Positions 10,301-16,980 of a stretch of 64,000 bases of DNA are shown piece after piece. The notes beneath the pieces are model-generated. The model ran no database searches. It was given only the letters and a program-made list of their open reading frames with translations, and was not told the origin of the DNA. Made by a program: the position numbers and the translations under genes. Each line of letters opens with the position of its first letter. The stretch's first letter is position 1. Where the stretch lies: NCBI GenBank assembly GCA_938743325.2, contig OW568866.1, forward strand, positions 62,001-126,000, read 5' to 3'. This DNA is from Pycnococcus provasolii. Taxonomy: Eukaryota > Chlorophyta > Pseudoscourfieldiophyceae > Pseudoscourfieldiales > Pycnococcaceae.

Positions 10301-11801
10301 TGCTGATTGGTTTTTTGTACGCTATGGCAAGTTCGATCTTCGGCTTATCGTCCTCCGCCTCAGGCTTCTCTTCTTGTTCCTCCTCCTCTTGCTGCTGATT
10401 CGCGATGTCGTCTTCCACAGCCTCGTCAGCCACCATGCCGTTGTCGACATTTTCCGTCGGCTGCTTGGTGGGCGTTTGGAATGCTGACGACGGTCTGTCG
10501 GTATCCATAGCCACAGCCTCGGTGCATGTGGGAGCGGTATCGACGACGCCGGCGGCACCAGTCGCGGCGTCGGCATTACCTTCAGGAGGAATTGCACCAT
10601 TGCCGTTTTCCATCTCGGCATCCATGGGAAATGGACGTGGCTCCACCACATTCGCCTCTTCCTGCGGTTGCTCGTTTTTCTCGTCGCCATCCGCTTCCTC
10701 CTTTGCTTCTTCTGCGCGTTCGTCGCCGTCGTCCTTCTCCTTCTCCTGATTACGAACGAGTCGGCGAACCATCGTGTCGGCAAGTCCCGTCGAGCCACCT
10801 GCGCCACCAATCACCTCCGCGAGCGTCACCTCAGGCTCCAAGCCGTCGCGGATACGCACTAGTCGCCTCATCTGATGCATCAGGCGCGACTTGTCCCAGC
10901 TCGGGCGCATAACGCCAAATTCTGACGTCAGGTAGGCGCGGCACTCGGCGCGCGACAGCGTCGGCACGTCGTCCAGCGGAAGGTCGTTGAAAGCAGGCCG
11001 ATCTACCGACTTGTACATGCCCACGTAATTTTTCATGCGTAGGCCGCCTCGTTCGTCGTAGCCGGCGTTAGCGTTGCGCTGTGGTACGGGCGCGGCGGCG
11101 GCGGCGCGCGCTTCCGCGGCGTCGTCATCGCTGTCATCGGCGGTCATCTCCTTCTCATCCAGAGATTCTAGTGGCTTGAAGTCATCTTGGCTCTCCAGCT
11201 GCTCCTCCACGATTGGTCCCGCAGCAGTGTCCAAGTCTGTGAGTCTCGCGCTTGGGTTGCGATGGAACGCGATCAGCCTTTCCTCAGTAGGCTCGAGTGC
11301 GCCGAGTTGCGACAACTGCCTAGAGGTGAGAGAAATCGCAGCCGCACTCCACGTCCTCCGAGGCGACGTGAGCGCCGCCGCCTCCAGCGCCTGCGCCGCG
11401 CGCACCTGAGGCAGAAACTGAGGCAGGGTGGGAGGCTGCGCCGTCGGCATCGCGAAGGCGGCGGCGGCGGCGGCGGCGGCGGATTTGCTCGCCTTGCCGT
11501 ATGCCTTTTCACGTCCTCTCGACTCGCGCCTCATTTTGGTGAGCAGCTGCTCCGCCTGTCTTGTTTTTGTTTTCTTTCCCGCCTTGCACGCGGGACAAGT
11601 CACACCCTTGATGTGGCAGTGCTTGAGAGCGATGGGAGGGCCGTCGTCAACCTCCTCGTCATCTTCGTCGTCGCCCTCGTCGCCTTCGAAGACCCAACCC
11701 TGGTCTTCGTTCACCGGCTCGTCTTCGTCCATGCCCTGCTGCTCCGTTGGCAGTTCCTCACCCTCATCCTCCTCCGCCTCCATCTGCTCGTACAAAACCA
11801 T
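1311..11801 (-). CDS. Giant multi-reader chromatin protein (ARID, tudor/Agenet, PHD, HARE-HTH, three bromodomains)
   Basis: One uninterrupted 3496-residue frame on the minus strand. Domains in order: acidic N-terminus with a CxxC pair; ARID-like DNA-binding domain (~494-570); two tudor/Agenet-like folds (~1174-1240 and 1370-1440); a Glu run (~1484-1514); PHD finger (~1520-1565) beginning CGLCKGEG and ending WLCPEC; HARE-HTH winged helix (~1774-1850); a further Agenet-like stretch near 2400; proline-rich linkers; bromodomain 1 (~2665-2780); bromodomain 2 (~2825-2950); three related tudor-like repeats, each with VGRxVxVMW (~3019-3080, 3124-3185, 3230-3290); bromodomain 3 (~3349-3470). Bromodomains 2 and 3 share a VGLGLVGY segment and the Asn of the RTYN/RAYN pocket, suggesting duplication. 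Expected role: nuclear reader of acetylated and methylated histones, perhaps in a remodeller. I do not know a named protein with exactly this order. Confidence 0.85.
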   Translation of the reverse strand: MVLYEQMEAEEDEGEELPTEQQGMDEDEPVNEDQGWVFEGDEGDDEDDEEVDDGPPIALKHCHIKGVTCPACKAGKKTKTRQAEQLLTKMRRESRGREKAYGKASKSAAAAAAAAFAMPTAQPPTLPQFLPQVRAAQALEAAALTSPRRTWSAAAISLTSRQLSQLGALEPTEERLIAFHRNPSARLTDLDTAAGPIVEEQLESQDDFKPLESLDEKEMTADDSDDDAAEARAAAAAPVPQRNANAGYDERGGLRMKNYVGMYKSVDRPAFNDLPLDDVPTLSRAECRAYLTSEFGVMRPSWDKSRLMHQMRRLVRIRDGLEPEVTLAEVIGGAGGSTGLADTMVRRLVRNQEKEKDDGDERAEEAKEEADGDEKNEQPQEEANVVEPRPFPMDAEMENGNGAIPPEGNADAATGAAGVVDTAPTCTEAVAMDTDRPSSAFQTPTKQPTENVDNGMVADEAVEDDIANQQQEEEEQEEKPEAEDDKPKIELAIAYKKPISTVKLFREVMVRGGYDHVCQQKLWKSVGRLFNPSDTCTTVSYQIKRCYEHFVREWEQSPHGKRYQELLLGFLGDPPVFSAALRSSMGQDAEARELFMRDEKRKMLMVKYEAQRERAATAARKIAAEKAAVEGDDGELEETKGEAPPPTPSALVARKERKEISNFDNGAPPLPAGCPRNLRIRKGDREALLFVAEQVVEYNGEILSVTAFRKKSGSIDGPWWEDMETMDGEIVGEWLTRHGVEPKSRGQKWAVHWQRVGLPGSKVAPLGVGTVELGIGATRAPSSSGGGPIDDFDEDDDSRIRVLLDVTAKKRGGDTGDKDDGAEPQEPEEQEHVKVHFIMPSPFRNLGTRRSGARIAGAMREDRLGLGYGDTMAGMFGLMASDSARAGAGDEPHDRIAPMSAIDVKARLDSVEPAYEVKEDGTLAQFVRKWKQDRRASTKAARARAIEASASAAAMKDTPLRETHAAVMSEIGGAYAFCRSMSLVIRLSPFTVESLCAAMSCQVRTSLLDAAHIWLLRLATPYATALVNEHKIYQGYTSTGNTFQIPACLQYKKIDALSWPVYLMSYGRRRLMEEDANWMEGVESGTVLSSFLGSGELFGIEGGGASLDYYRDLPAVDKAILFRLLCDDVMETEVVRVELKHRLEVIERADGGNEEEEDEDGRKSSKARKPRFIRMYEVGDAVEVISDDEGLRGAWFSGSVISSNRQRCRVRYDALLAEDAEDGDDGEERLVEFLGHSATCHRFQFDTKSALDSLFTPASAGGAADVGRMLRLLRPNMDLPRFQSAEVVGFDERSGKHTLLLDDGKRTRLDLNKELFGWIQVPTLDKTSDIEEVCGIVHERIDLGANLRLRPKRPTHFTQIDPTAASGYQTGNRVEAFFNDAWWEGVVVGVLPEKDKTSKELMERMEAMGVSHLLGHVEVHFAGEADNALFAVKHLRRLLVYDDDRWFYADSGDEVKVDRKAFLKARAAAREARKQLKKAAEDQDDDEEEDEEEEEEEEEEEEEEEEEEEEEEDGDINSDICGLCKGEGHLIMCDNCPRSFHMECVGETPATIPRGEWLCPECALDSDSKGSNPGMHGNMYLRADCCGSDSKGTRYVHACKHVWSLEEGCVSVKSMQEAAAAKEEAAAAAAAAAAAAEVEGRRSRGTSRTSAQGASSSSTEPMSDGDATVSYVDLTAMDEVRERLASSRIGKDRSLDEGLRAACPDVPLNVARRQLRKQLPTIEPESRDPAGILLRMGLAGAMLDAASYGMAFSANHFSSAPSAIRRFTGSDEEPNYKEGTVKWAVYTVLKEKGEEGATAKDVLQICEERNLLSESKSKDPMTSIVGAMYGENIFVRVGKGAYALRQFVPHAMLPSEPTTPAPAGVGLALTSPPAEKGKEGNEMEGKKAEEEEEEEDASMPPATADEVLQMHYDIGLEAAQRYVNRYGSGIIVPTELALREGEMAGMSSSAAAAAAAEVDPETGAVQAQPYTVYQWPSVLAPGMGRLSLREGADPALLQIATKLLDMERRMYGLCEYMWEPANHRMDLTHVMQQQLFSGSCRVTTSVGGSGPVEQSIIWRSYFRQTLTAARDIREVTRCALILEAAVRPIVMKKKWYLSHDGVDAYVFKRGTTSGKAGRLNAISVGLSTPSLQLPTLSARRLARRAGWWDEGLVRYFGGYGRWAGMHHSRRTNRQAWIAAMEAASTVSLLSMLVRCFDDAVRWNELEVPRSGRIAMWSGLLAYDRRFVGPSGDGADGKRARRVAAGDAESGAGGVAATPDEVYANSSHRAYEYLLGPPPPAGVMQWPPPNIGRWCHERDMPLYLLRTYEERRRQRLDDGTHQPRRFVMPCEARNALLEGKAVDVRLLAGEQDAEKSVWHRGVVESVDVEANRIKLRLEDDSAPAAAVVADPAAPDAAEMEKATSEPGKQNDSEIENDKGKTPAHEDSAAAPGDGGIEAATPATDNGEEIAQQQQQQEKQDDDKAQSGDVVEFDLAEVVRDRRLVLVDESASLPIGLVLRAKRVTIANTPGIPPPPPRTPGTDGRSLSSHSGGVISKEREERMHGLADEDGCPLLITLPRLAEHILQLTGKDYSGWKVAKKKLWHPQTDEVKEQIRQMYQITQWVDTSTKDWQAVAIPPPPAVPGPPPMPPPPEIRKRGPGRPPGSVPPAPMPSSPVEKPTIGLSQRERKLCEGILSAIRAVKENGTPIVGPFELLPSPKQLPHYHKVIRWPVDLRSVVKALNRKGGNQRAYKGVRGFVVDMTLVFFNAMTYNTEGSDIYRHADMLSAVFVKELNKAFPDLPPPPEDPYSPATKAYLEVMDSHGGAGAGGDDGAATGVASKSAKVGSGAWRKPFLDALSVLRKRAEAEPFNEPVDVDGLGLVGYRELITRPMDLGTVERRLREDHAAMEAAGSGAETVKVFYSQEKAAMKDVSLVWQNCRTYNLEGSSISKLSDKLEAAFFKLLDKAKAKMPKTKAKGYYDEDEEGSAGPSSSNKRKAPPPPPPPGSKKQKMSKSAMALARAPPPPPPMAPKSQKKKCIMHDDPNLESPEALVGRRVEVMWHDEQSGSEAWYPAVVLKVNVRKKILSIEYEEDLYQEDVDVHKESVALLKGGRAAALPPPPAPPPASSSKSMKKKNLITADDLASDAFWGAIVGRKVEVMWLDASTGAEDWYVAVVHKANERKATLTIEYEFDGSKEEVNLREESVAIVGAPLTTAKSKASTPSSLKVSIKQGGAASAAKGDTYISADFLSTPGVTDALVGRQVKVMWNDDLTGEETWYVALVHQAIARKHTLSIVYEADGIAEDIDVRKESVVLVGAPLKLSDKGNQGAALKTPVVKIRKLSSQDAPSTAPPPAGKKGKMAETEAATMPTPSDDAWRAPLLMAIGQLRNRSDAEPFNSPVDHVGLGLVGYTTIVKKPMDLGTIESRLLTDVARSAGERAHYTSEKAVLKDIALVFENCRAYNVPDSPIYNTSMKLESAFEKMLDKAKTKAASARGAAGPGPAGAGSSGGQLKLKIRR

Positions 11802-12143
11802 GGTGTTTGCGCCCCGTGACTGCCCCGGGGAAAAAAGCGCGAATGCGTGCGGGCGATGTGTGTCCCTTCAAAAACCTGTCTCCGGCGTTCCCGCCCCCGA
11901 AAGAAATCTTCCCTAAAAACAGTTTCAGCCCACCTTCCGGCTCCGTTTCGCGGTGATGGGGATCGTGCGTGCCCTTCGCGCGGATGCTGACCAGTGGTAC
12001 GCCAGGCTCACACTCGCCACCACACTCTCTAACGTAAGCAGGTAGAGCTCGAGCACACGCCGGCGTGCGCGCAAATGTCGTAAACGTCCCTGGCGTTTGG
12101 TGGTGGGGACTCCGGAGCGTGGGGGCGCGCGGAAAAGGAGGAG
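11802..12143. other. Intergenic region, 5' flank of the giant chromatin gene
   Basis: About 340 bp between the chromatin gene start (11801) and the MITE. Frames here are short and their translations are not protein-like. It probably holds the promoter and 5' UTR of the minus-strand gene. No recognisable element apart from the GGAGGAG run that abuts the MITE. Confidence 0.5.
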
Positions 12144-12448
12144 ACCTGAGGAGCCCCCTGGTCATAGTGAATGTGCAACTCTGTCATAGTGAAAACAACC
12201 TGGGTTTAGGTCGGGGCAAAGTCGATTGACTGCCCAAAGCCGTGTGACTGCCCAAAGGTTAGGGCACCCGTCCCGAAGCTAGTTGGGTACGTTTATAACC
12301 AGCCAACACCACTCGACCTGTGATACCGACCAATGGGGATCCGTCATGGAACCTATTTCTTTGTCTAAGTTAGGCCCCCGACCTAAACCCAGGTTGTTTT
12401 CACTATGACAGAGTTGCACATTCACTATGACCAGGGGGCTCCTCAGGT
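12144..12448. mobile_element. Mutator-like MITE, 305 bp, with 73-bp TIRs and a 9-bp target duplication
   Basis: The left arm (12144-12216) and right arm (12376-12448) are perfect reverse complements over 73 bp, both with outer end ACCTGAGGAGCCCCCTGG. The element is flanked by the 9-bp direct repeat AAGGAGGAG at 12135-12143 and 12449-12457. No frame of useful length lies in the 159-bp interior, so it is non-autonomous. Long TIRs with a 9-bp duplication fit Mutator-like elements; the superfamily is inferred, and the flank is a GGA-rich run in which a 9-bp repeat is less surprising. Each arm contains the direct sub-repeat GTCATAGTGAA twice. Arm identity suggests a recent insertion or recent arm homogenisation. 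Confidence 0.85.
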
Positions 12449-12544
12449 AAGGAGGAGGAGGAAAGGGGGGAGGGAGAGCAAAGCAGGAGGGTCCAGGGGA
12501 CTGTCCAGGGGGGGGGCGATGACCTAACAGCAGTTCAAATCCCC

Positions 12545-12563
12545 GTTAGGGTTAGGGTTAGGG
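12545..12563. repeat. Short interstitial telomere-type repeat (TTAGGG)n
   Basis: GTTAGGGTTAGGGTTAGGG, about three units, ending 19 bp before the ATG at 12583. It is too short to be a telomere; a promoter/5' UTR box like the plant telo-box is possible. Confidence 0.7.
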
Positions 12564-12582
12564 CTCGTTCTGGCTCCCCGCC

Positions 12583-13392
12583 ATGGCGCTCCAGCTCGTC
12601 CTGGCCTTCACGCTCGCCGCAATAGCGACGTACCTGCTCATAACCAATAACTACGCAACGCCTGCTCAAACCTCTCCTGCCGCCGCCGGCCAACCGTACA
12701 GGCGAGCCGCCGTGACCACCACCACCACCACCACCACCAGACCCTCGCACGACACGACGCTCGAGGCGCAGTTGACTGCGGACATCGCAAAACCTGCTGC
12801 TGACTTGCACGGTGACGCGGTCGACGTATTTGAACCACTTCGCGCGCCCATCGAGCGCGTGTGCGGCAGTCCCGCAGTGGACGGTTATTCGCACGTTTCA
12901 CCCGACTGCCTAGAGAGATCGCCGACAAACGTCGCGTGGCAGCGTTTCGTCAAGGGTGGAGGAAGCAACAAGCAGCTCGTTTCTCACGAGGAGGTAAGCG
13001 CCGACTACGACGGACTTGCTGTGGCGTGGGGTCCGAACAACAAAAAGGCGTCTTGGCAAGACTGTGCGCAAGCGTGCAAAGACCACGTTCCAGGAGCTCA
13101 TGTCGGCGGGCCGTTCCAGCATCTGCCGTGCAATGCGTGGGTGTGGTGTCCCGACGCGGTATGCTTTGAGCCAGACGCGCATAAACACACCAAAGGCGAC
13201 TGCTGGTTAAAATTCACCGAATTGCCCGCTTCTCCGGAGGTGAACATGCGAGGTGATATGGATATAATTCAGCCGGAATTCAGACAACGACACCGAAGTG
13301 CGCCCGCGCGCGTGCAGTGGATCGCAGGCGTCTTATTGCCTCCTGGGCAATTGCCGTCGAATGGAACGTGGTCGCCGCGCTTCAGGTGGTGA
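12583..13392 (+). CDS. Apple/PAN-domain secreted or type II membrane protein
   Basis: 269 residues. A hydrophobic N-terminal segment (~3-20, LVLAFTLAAIATYLL) acts as signal peptide or anchor, followed by a low-complexity Thr run (~46-53). The conserved part (~135-215) contains CAQACKDH (~160), a CNAWVWC core and CWLKF (~206), the cysteine/tryptophan spacing of PAN/Apple modules common in prasinophyte secretory proteins. Such modules bind protein or carbohydrate; no catalytic domain is visible. The start is the ATG 19 bp after a TTAGGG tract. It converges on TRAPPC3 with a 109-bp spacer; TTACA near 13466 may be the minus-strand poly(A) signal. The particular ligand is unknown. Confidence 0.65.
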   Translation: MALQLVLAFTLAAIATYLLITNNYATPAQTSPAAAGQPYRRAAVTTTTTTTTRPSHDTTLEAQLTADIAKPAADLHGDAVDVFEPLRAPIERVCGSPAVDGYSHVSPDCLERSPTNVAWQRFVKGGGSNKQLVSHEEVSADYDGLAVAWGPNNKKASWQDCAQACKDHVPGAHVGGPFQHLPCNAWVWCPDAVCFEPDAHKHTKGDCWLKFTELPASPEVNMRGDMDIIQPEFRQRHRSAPARVQWIAGVLLPPGQLPSNGTWSPRFRW

Positions 13393-13501
13393 CTGACGCA
13401 CTCATGCTCGTCGCTCTTTGTTCTTGTATAATGATTTTTTTTTCTCAATGTTGTTGTTTGTTTTACACTTCTTTCACGCGTCCACACAAGCAGTTTTTGA
13501 G

Positions 13502-14086
13502 TTAGTCGTCATCCTTGAATGGGTACGTCTCCGCCGCGTGCTCCTTCAGCGTCAGGCGAAGCTCGTTACCGTCGGCGCCTTTCAGCATATCCTTCACGAC
13601 GACAACCGTGACGTGCATTCCAATCTGCTCAAGTGCACCGCGGATAACGCCGCAGAGAACGTTGCAATAGCTGAGTTCCTCTAGTCCCCTTGGAAGTTCC
13701 ACGAAGTCGGTGATCGGATTCTCCTCGAAGTAGATGGAGCACGCGGACGGGCCGCTGCCGGCGTCACTCGTCTCCGACCACGCGCCGACGCGAGCCGTGA
13801 CGCCCAGCAAGCTTCGAAATCCAACGCGCGCAACGCTGTCCGCAGCCGACTTGAAGTCGGCGCACCGCACGCCCTGCGCGTTGGCCAGAAAGTCGTCGAC
13901 GAGCCGGCTTCCGATGCGCGCGCCCATGGCGTCCAGCTCGGCGTTCACCTCTTCGACCGTCTCGAAGTCGTGCAGGAGCTGCCTGACCATCGCGCCGTAC
14001 GTGAGCGTGAAGAGCTCGTTCGACACCTTCTCCTGCGCGGGTAGCTGGGACCCGCGCGGCGCGTTCGAGGCGCCCCGAGCGGACAT
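13502..14086 (-). CDS. TRAPPC3: TRAPP complex subunit 3 (Bet3 homologue)
   Basis: 194 residues from the preferred ATG at 14086; an upstream in-frame ATG at 14176 would add 30 residues that no Bet3 has. The protein follows human/yeast Bet3 closely: ELFTLTYGAMV near residue 24, the MG.RIG..LV.DFLA helix, GVRCADF with the Cys (~75) that is acylated in Bet3, NPL/NPITDFVELP, and YCNVLCGVIRGALEQ. Bet3 is the core subunit of TRAPP, the guanine-nucleotide exchange and tethering complex for Ypt1/Rab1 on ER-Golgi and Golgi membranes. The gene is divergent to the bS18m gene with about 160 bp between starts, so they may share a promoter. Confidence 0.95.
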   Translation of the reverse strand: MSARGASNAPRGSQLPAQEKVSNELFTLTYGAMVRQLLHDFETVEEVNAELDAMGARIGSRLVDDFLANAQGVRCADFKSAADSVARVGFRSLLGVTARVGAWSETSDAGSGPSACSIYFEENPITDFVELPRGLEELSYCNVLCGVIRGALEQIGMHVTVVVVKDMLKGADGNELRLTLKEHAAETYPFKDDD

Positions 14087-14247
14087 GGAGGAGAATGGCG
14101 CAGAGAAATGGCGCAGGCTGTGTTTGGGGGTTGGGAAAACGAAAGTAGGGTTTTCAGCGGCTTGGGTTTTCCCCACCCGGTTTTCCCCTCCGCCTCCTCA
14201 CTTCCTCCGTCCACCCGTCCCTCCCTCGCTCTCGCAGACTAAGCAGA

Positions 14248-15060
14248 ATGGCGACTCCGACAAGTGTGCTGCTCCCGTCCTGGCGGCGGCTCACCTTGCT
14301 TTGCTCGCAACGCACTTCGCAGGTGCCGTTCGCGTTCGCGTTTGCGTCTCCGTTCTCTTCGTCGACGTCGGAGAGCTCTCCTCCGCCCTCGGAGCCTACG
14401 TCAGAGAAGCCCACCGTCAACGAGGAATGGGGCTTGCCAACGACAAACAAACAACGCGCCAGGAGACCGCCGCCGACGAGGAACTTGGGACCCGCGAACG
14501 AGGTGGCACGCCTGCTCAGTGGAGGGGCAGGAGGAAAGGGGCTGTCGGACGAAGATCGAAAGCTCATCGCGGAAGGGGCGCCGACCAGCGAAACGGGATA
14601 CTCGCTGCTAGGCCACGCGTCGAAGTTCGGGCTCATACCGCCGAACCCATTCGACCAGTCCACTGACCCGGACGCGCCAGTCTACCAGCTGCAGCCGAGG
14701 CAGAGGTGGATTCCTGGCATGGTGTACGAGCCGGACCAGCTCAACCCGCTCGAGATGCCAGGTGAAGCCGTGCACTTGGAGCGACAGGCTTTTAACCGCC
14801 GGAAAACCAAGGCGAACAAACAGCTCACGGGAGCTGACCTGCACTTCATGCAGGCTAGGCTCGCGAACATGCTCGACGACAACGGCCGGATCATGCCTCG
14901 TCGCAGAACGGGGCTCTCGTATGCACAGCAGAGAAGAGCGTCGCGCGCAGTCAAGGCTGCACGCGACATGGCGCTGCTTCCACACGACGAGAGCGCGCAG
15001 AAAATTCGTAGATTTGAGAGTACGCGCCAGCGTTCTTCGGGCGACTCGTCGTCGTCATGA
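14248..15060 (+). CDS. MRPS18: Mitochondrial small-subunit ribosomal protein bS18m
   Basis: 270 residues. The first ~35 residues are rich in Arg, Ser and hydrophobics with no acid, a typical mitochondrial presequence. The C-terminal core (~190-250) is bS18: GRIMPRRRTG, then an RRASRAVKAARDMALLP helix matching the bacterial GRI.PRR.TG....Q..L.RAIKRAR.LALLP pattern. bS18 binds the platform of the small ribosomal subunit beside bS6. The long middle (~40-180) is a lineage-specific N-terminal extension as often seen in mitoribosomal proteins. The stop is 54 bp from the convergent ferredoxin stop. A plastid location is possible, but the presequence and extension favour mitochondria. Confidence 0.85.
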   Translation: MATPTSVLLPSWRRLTLLCSQRTSQVPFAFAFASPFSSSTSESSPPPSEPTSEKPTVNEEWGLPTTNKQRARRPPPTRNLGPANEVARLLSGGAGGKGLSDEDRKLIAEGAPTSETGYSLLGHASKFGLIPPNPFDQSTDPDAPVYQLQPRQRWIPGMVYEPDQLNPLEMPGEAVHLERQAFNRRKTKANKQLTGADLHFMQARLANMLDDNGRIMPRRRTGLSYAQQRRASRAVKAARDMALLPHDESAQKIRRFESTRQRSSGDSSSS

Positions 15061-15113
15061 TACGATTTTAGTAAGAACATATCTGTTTTTTTGTCAATTT
15101 ACTTTCTAAAGTG

Positions 15114-15770
15114 CTAGTGTGGCTTTGGAACGAAGCCATCCACAGCCATATTGCGCGTCGCCTGCGGGAGTCGCACGCGCAAACCTGCAAGCTCTGTCGT
15201 CGCCACCACCTGGCACCCTAGCCTGCTCGTCTCCGTGAGTCCAAAGGCGAGGTCAAGCATATCCTCCTCATCCTCGCACGCCTCGGGTATGCGTTCGTAC
15301 ATCTCCGGGTCATCGACAATGAGGTGGCAAGTCGAGCACGCTAGACTTCCCTCGCACGCGCCCTCGAGCTCGATGTCGTTATGGTGCGCCGCCTCAAGGA
15401 GATTTTCGCCCAGCGGCACGTCCACTGTAGTCTCCGATCCGTCTCGGTTTACGAATATCACCGGGATGGACTCCTCGGATGCTGCCGACGCCGCGAACCC
15501 GCGCCAACCGCCGTGCGGCGCAGTGCCGCCACCCGAGGGTGACGATGACAGCGGTGACAAGGAGACGGCTGCCGTTGACGCTCCGCCCGCGTCGTAGTCG
15601 CTGAAGGCTGACCACGCGGTTGGATCGTGTTCCTGGAAGGGGAAGGTGTCCGCGGCAGGTAGAGGCTGCAGGTGTGCGAATGGTCCGCGGCGCCACGTTG
15701 CCCCGAGCGCGCGTCTGTACGGCGTGACGAAGGAGGCGACGTACGCCGGGAACGAGGTGGCCATCGCCAT
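15114..15770 (-). CDS. Mitochondrial adrenodoxin-type [2Fe-2S] ferredoxin
   Basis: 218 residues: ~95 residues of presequence and linker, then a vertebrate-type ferredoxin fold. The cluster cysteines are C139, C145, C148 and C186 (CEGSLACSTC plus LGCQ), the CX5CX2C...C spacing of adrenodoxin/Yah1/MFDX. The acidic DEEDMLDLAFGLT helix that docks adrenodoxin reductase and partners is intact. It would pass electrons from NADPH-ferredoxin reductase to the mitochondrial Fe-S assembly machinery, and in plants also to biotin synthesis. A second Met at residue 3 is equally possible as start. It is divergent to the gene at 15971, with an inverted AACCCCGAAT/ATTCGGGGTT box between them. Confidence 0.93.
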   Translation of the reverse strand: MAMATSFPAYVASFVTPYRRALGATWRRGPFAHLQPLPAADTFPFQEHDPTAWSAFSDYDAGGASTAAVSLSPLSSSPSGGGTAPHGGWRGFAASAASEESIPVIFVNRDGSETTVDVPLGENLLEAAHHNDIELEGACEGSLACSTCHLIVDDPEMYERIPEACEDEEDMLDLAFGLTETSRLGCQVVATTELAGLRVRLPQATRNMAVDGFVPKPH

Positions 15771-15846
15771 GGGAAACGAAGAGTGGTGGTGGATAGACTA
15801 TCCAGAAATAATGGGAATGACGAGAGCGAACCAGAGAGAAGAGAGG

Positions 15847-15877
15847 CTAACCCCGAATAATCACGTGAGATTCGGGG
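15847..15877. promoter_or_regulatory. Inverted AACCCCGAAT/ATTCGGGGTT box around a CACGTG (G-box) core
   Basis: AACCCCGAAT (15847-15856) and ATTCGGGGTT (15868-15877) are perfect 10-bp inverted arms with an 11-bp spacer holding CACGTG (15860-15865). It lies 77 bp from the ferredoxin start and 94 bp from the plus-strand gene start, in a divergent promoter. The same half-site recurs in three other divergent promoters of this window. CACGTG is the consensus of bHLH/bZIP G-box factors. Function is inferred. Confidence 0.6.
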
Positions 15878-15970
15878 TTACCGCGATGAGAAAGATTTCG
15901 CGCCCACTCCCTTTGTCTCCCCTCGAATCACGCCTCCTTTTCTATTATTTGCTCGTCGACGACGACGACG

Positions 15971-16948
15971 ATGGAGACGACGCCAGAGTTCACCCAGCTC
16001 ACGCGCCGCGGCAACTACTCGCCACCGCCGTCAGACAACGACGGAAGCCTGCCAGCGGGAAGCGCGTCGCGCCAACTCGCAAAAGTTCTCGAAGACGCTG
16101 AGGGAGACGTGGTGCAGGTGGCATCACCGTCGACCGACGCATCGTCGGCGTATGTCGAGGGAGAGAGAGCTGCCTACGCACGCGCTCTGACGCTTGTCGT
16201 GCCGTCGCAGCAGCAGCTTGGCGCGCTGAGAGAATCGGTCAATCTTCTCAGCAAGGAAGTCGCGGCGTCCGCGCAGATGGCGCGTGCGTCCAACGAAAGG
16301 GCAGTCTCCACAGCCGCGCGCGTGGAGGAAATCAGAACGAGCCTTGAGCGGCTGCCCATTCTGGAGGCAAGCGTTGCAGGTGCGACGGCGGCGTGCGACG
16401 CGCAGCAGCGCGTTCTCGACGCATTTGCAACAGAATGGGCCACGCGTATCGCGCAACAGACCAAGGCGAAGACGGACTTTGGCGACCTCTCGAAGAGAGC
16501 CAGCCGCGTCGCATACGCGATGCTGTGCGCTGCTGACGTCTCGGCTCTTGCGCTCGCGCGCGCGGTCCTCGCGCATGCATCCGCGCCCGTCGCGGAGGCG
16601 ACCAGCAACGCGCTCGGACGACCGGCTCCGGGTACGGCGGAAAACATTATTGCAGCCGCCGTTCTTCTCGCAGGTGTTGAGATGACACATGCGGCGCAAA
16701 GATACGCGCAACGTCGCATTGGGACTCTCGGGGGTCTTTTGCGACCACTCGGCGTGGGCGTTGGTGTCGCGAGGGGTGTGCTGTGGGCTTCGGCGGGCTA
16801 TGTTGCCGTTCACGCCGCGAAGGATGATGCACGTCGAGTTGCCAATTCGCTTGTGCGCCACTGGAAAGGAGAAGCTGCAGGAACGTCGTCAGCAAAGGCG
16901 GCGAGCAACATCCAACCGGCGAAAGGTGAAGAAGGGCAAAACGTGTAA
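15971..16948 (+). CDS. Unrecognised protein with coiled coil and two C-terminal hydrophobic segments
   Basis: 325 residues, not recognised. The N-terminus is polar and disordered. Residues ~78-150 form an Ala/Glu-rich helical heptad pattern (QQLGALRESVNLLSKEV onward), likely coiled coil. Two weakly hydrophobic stretches follow, ~222-236 (IIAAAVLLAGV) and ~258-280 (GVGVGVARGVLWASAGYVAV), compatible with a membrane hairpin or tail. The C-terminus is basic then polar. A t-SNARE-like or peroxin-like architecture is conceivable but no family motif is visible. The stop codon TAA is itself within TGTAA (16944-16948), and the spacer to the convergent gene is only 32 bp. Confidence 0.6.
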   Translation: METTPEFTQLTRRGNYSPPPSDNDGSLPAGSASRQLAKVLEDAEGDVVQVASPSTDASSAYVEGERAAYARALTLVVPSQQQLGALRESVNLLSKEVAASAQMARASNERAVSTAARVEEIRTSLERLPILEASVAGATAACDAQQRVLDAFATEWATRIAQQTKAKTDFGDLSKRASRVAYAMLCAADVSALALARAVLAHASAPVAEATSNALGRPAPGTAENIIAAAVLLAGVEMTHAAQRYAQRRIGTLGGLLRPLGVGVGVARGVLWASAGYVAVHAAKDDARRVANSLVRHWKGEAAGTSSAKAASNIQPAKGEEGQNV

Positions 16949-16980
16949 TACTTTTTCCATACGAAAGTTACAACTTTGCG

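Noticed and set aside
12530-12550. tRNA T-loop-like word (GTTCAAATCC)
   Set aside because: The bases beside it do not pair as a T stem and no acceptor, D or anticodon arm could be found.
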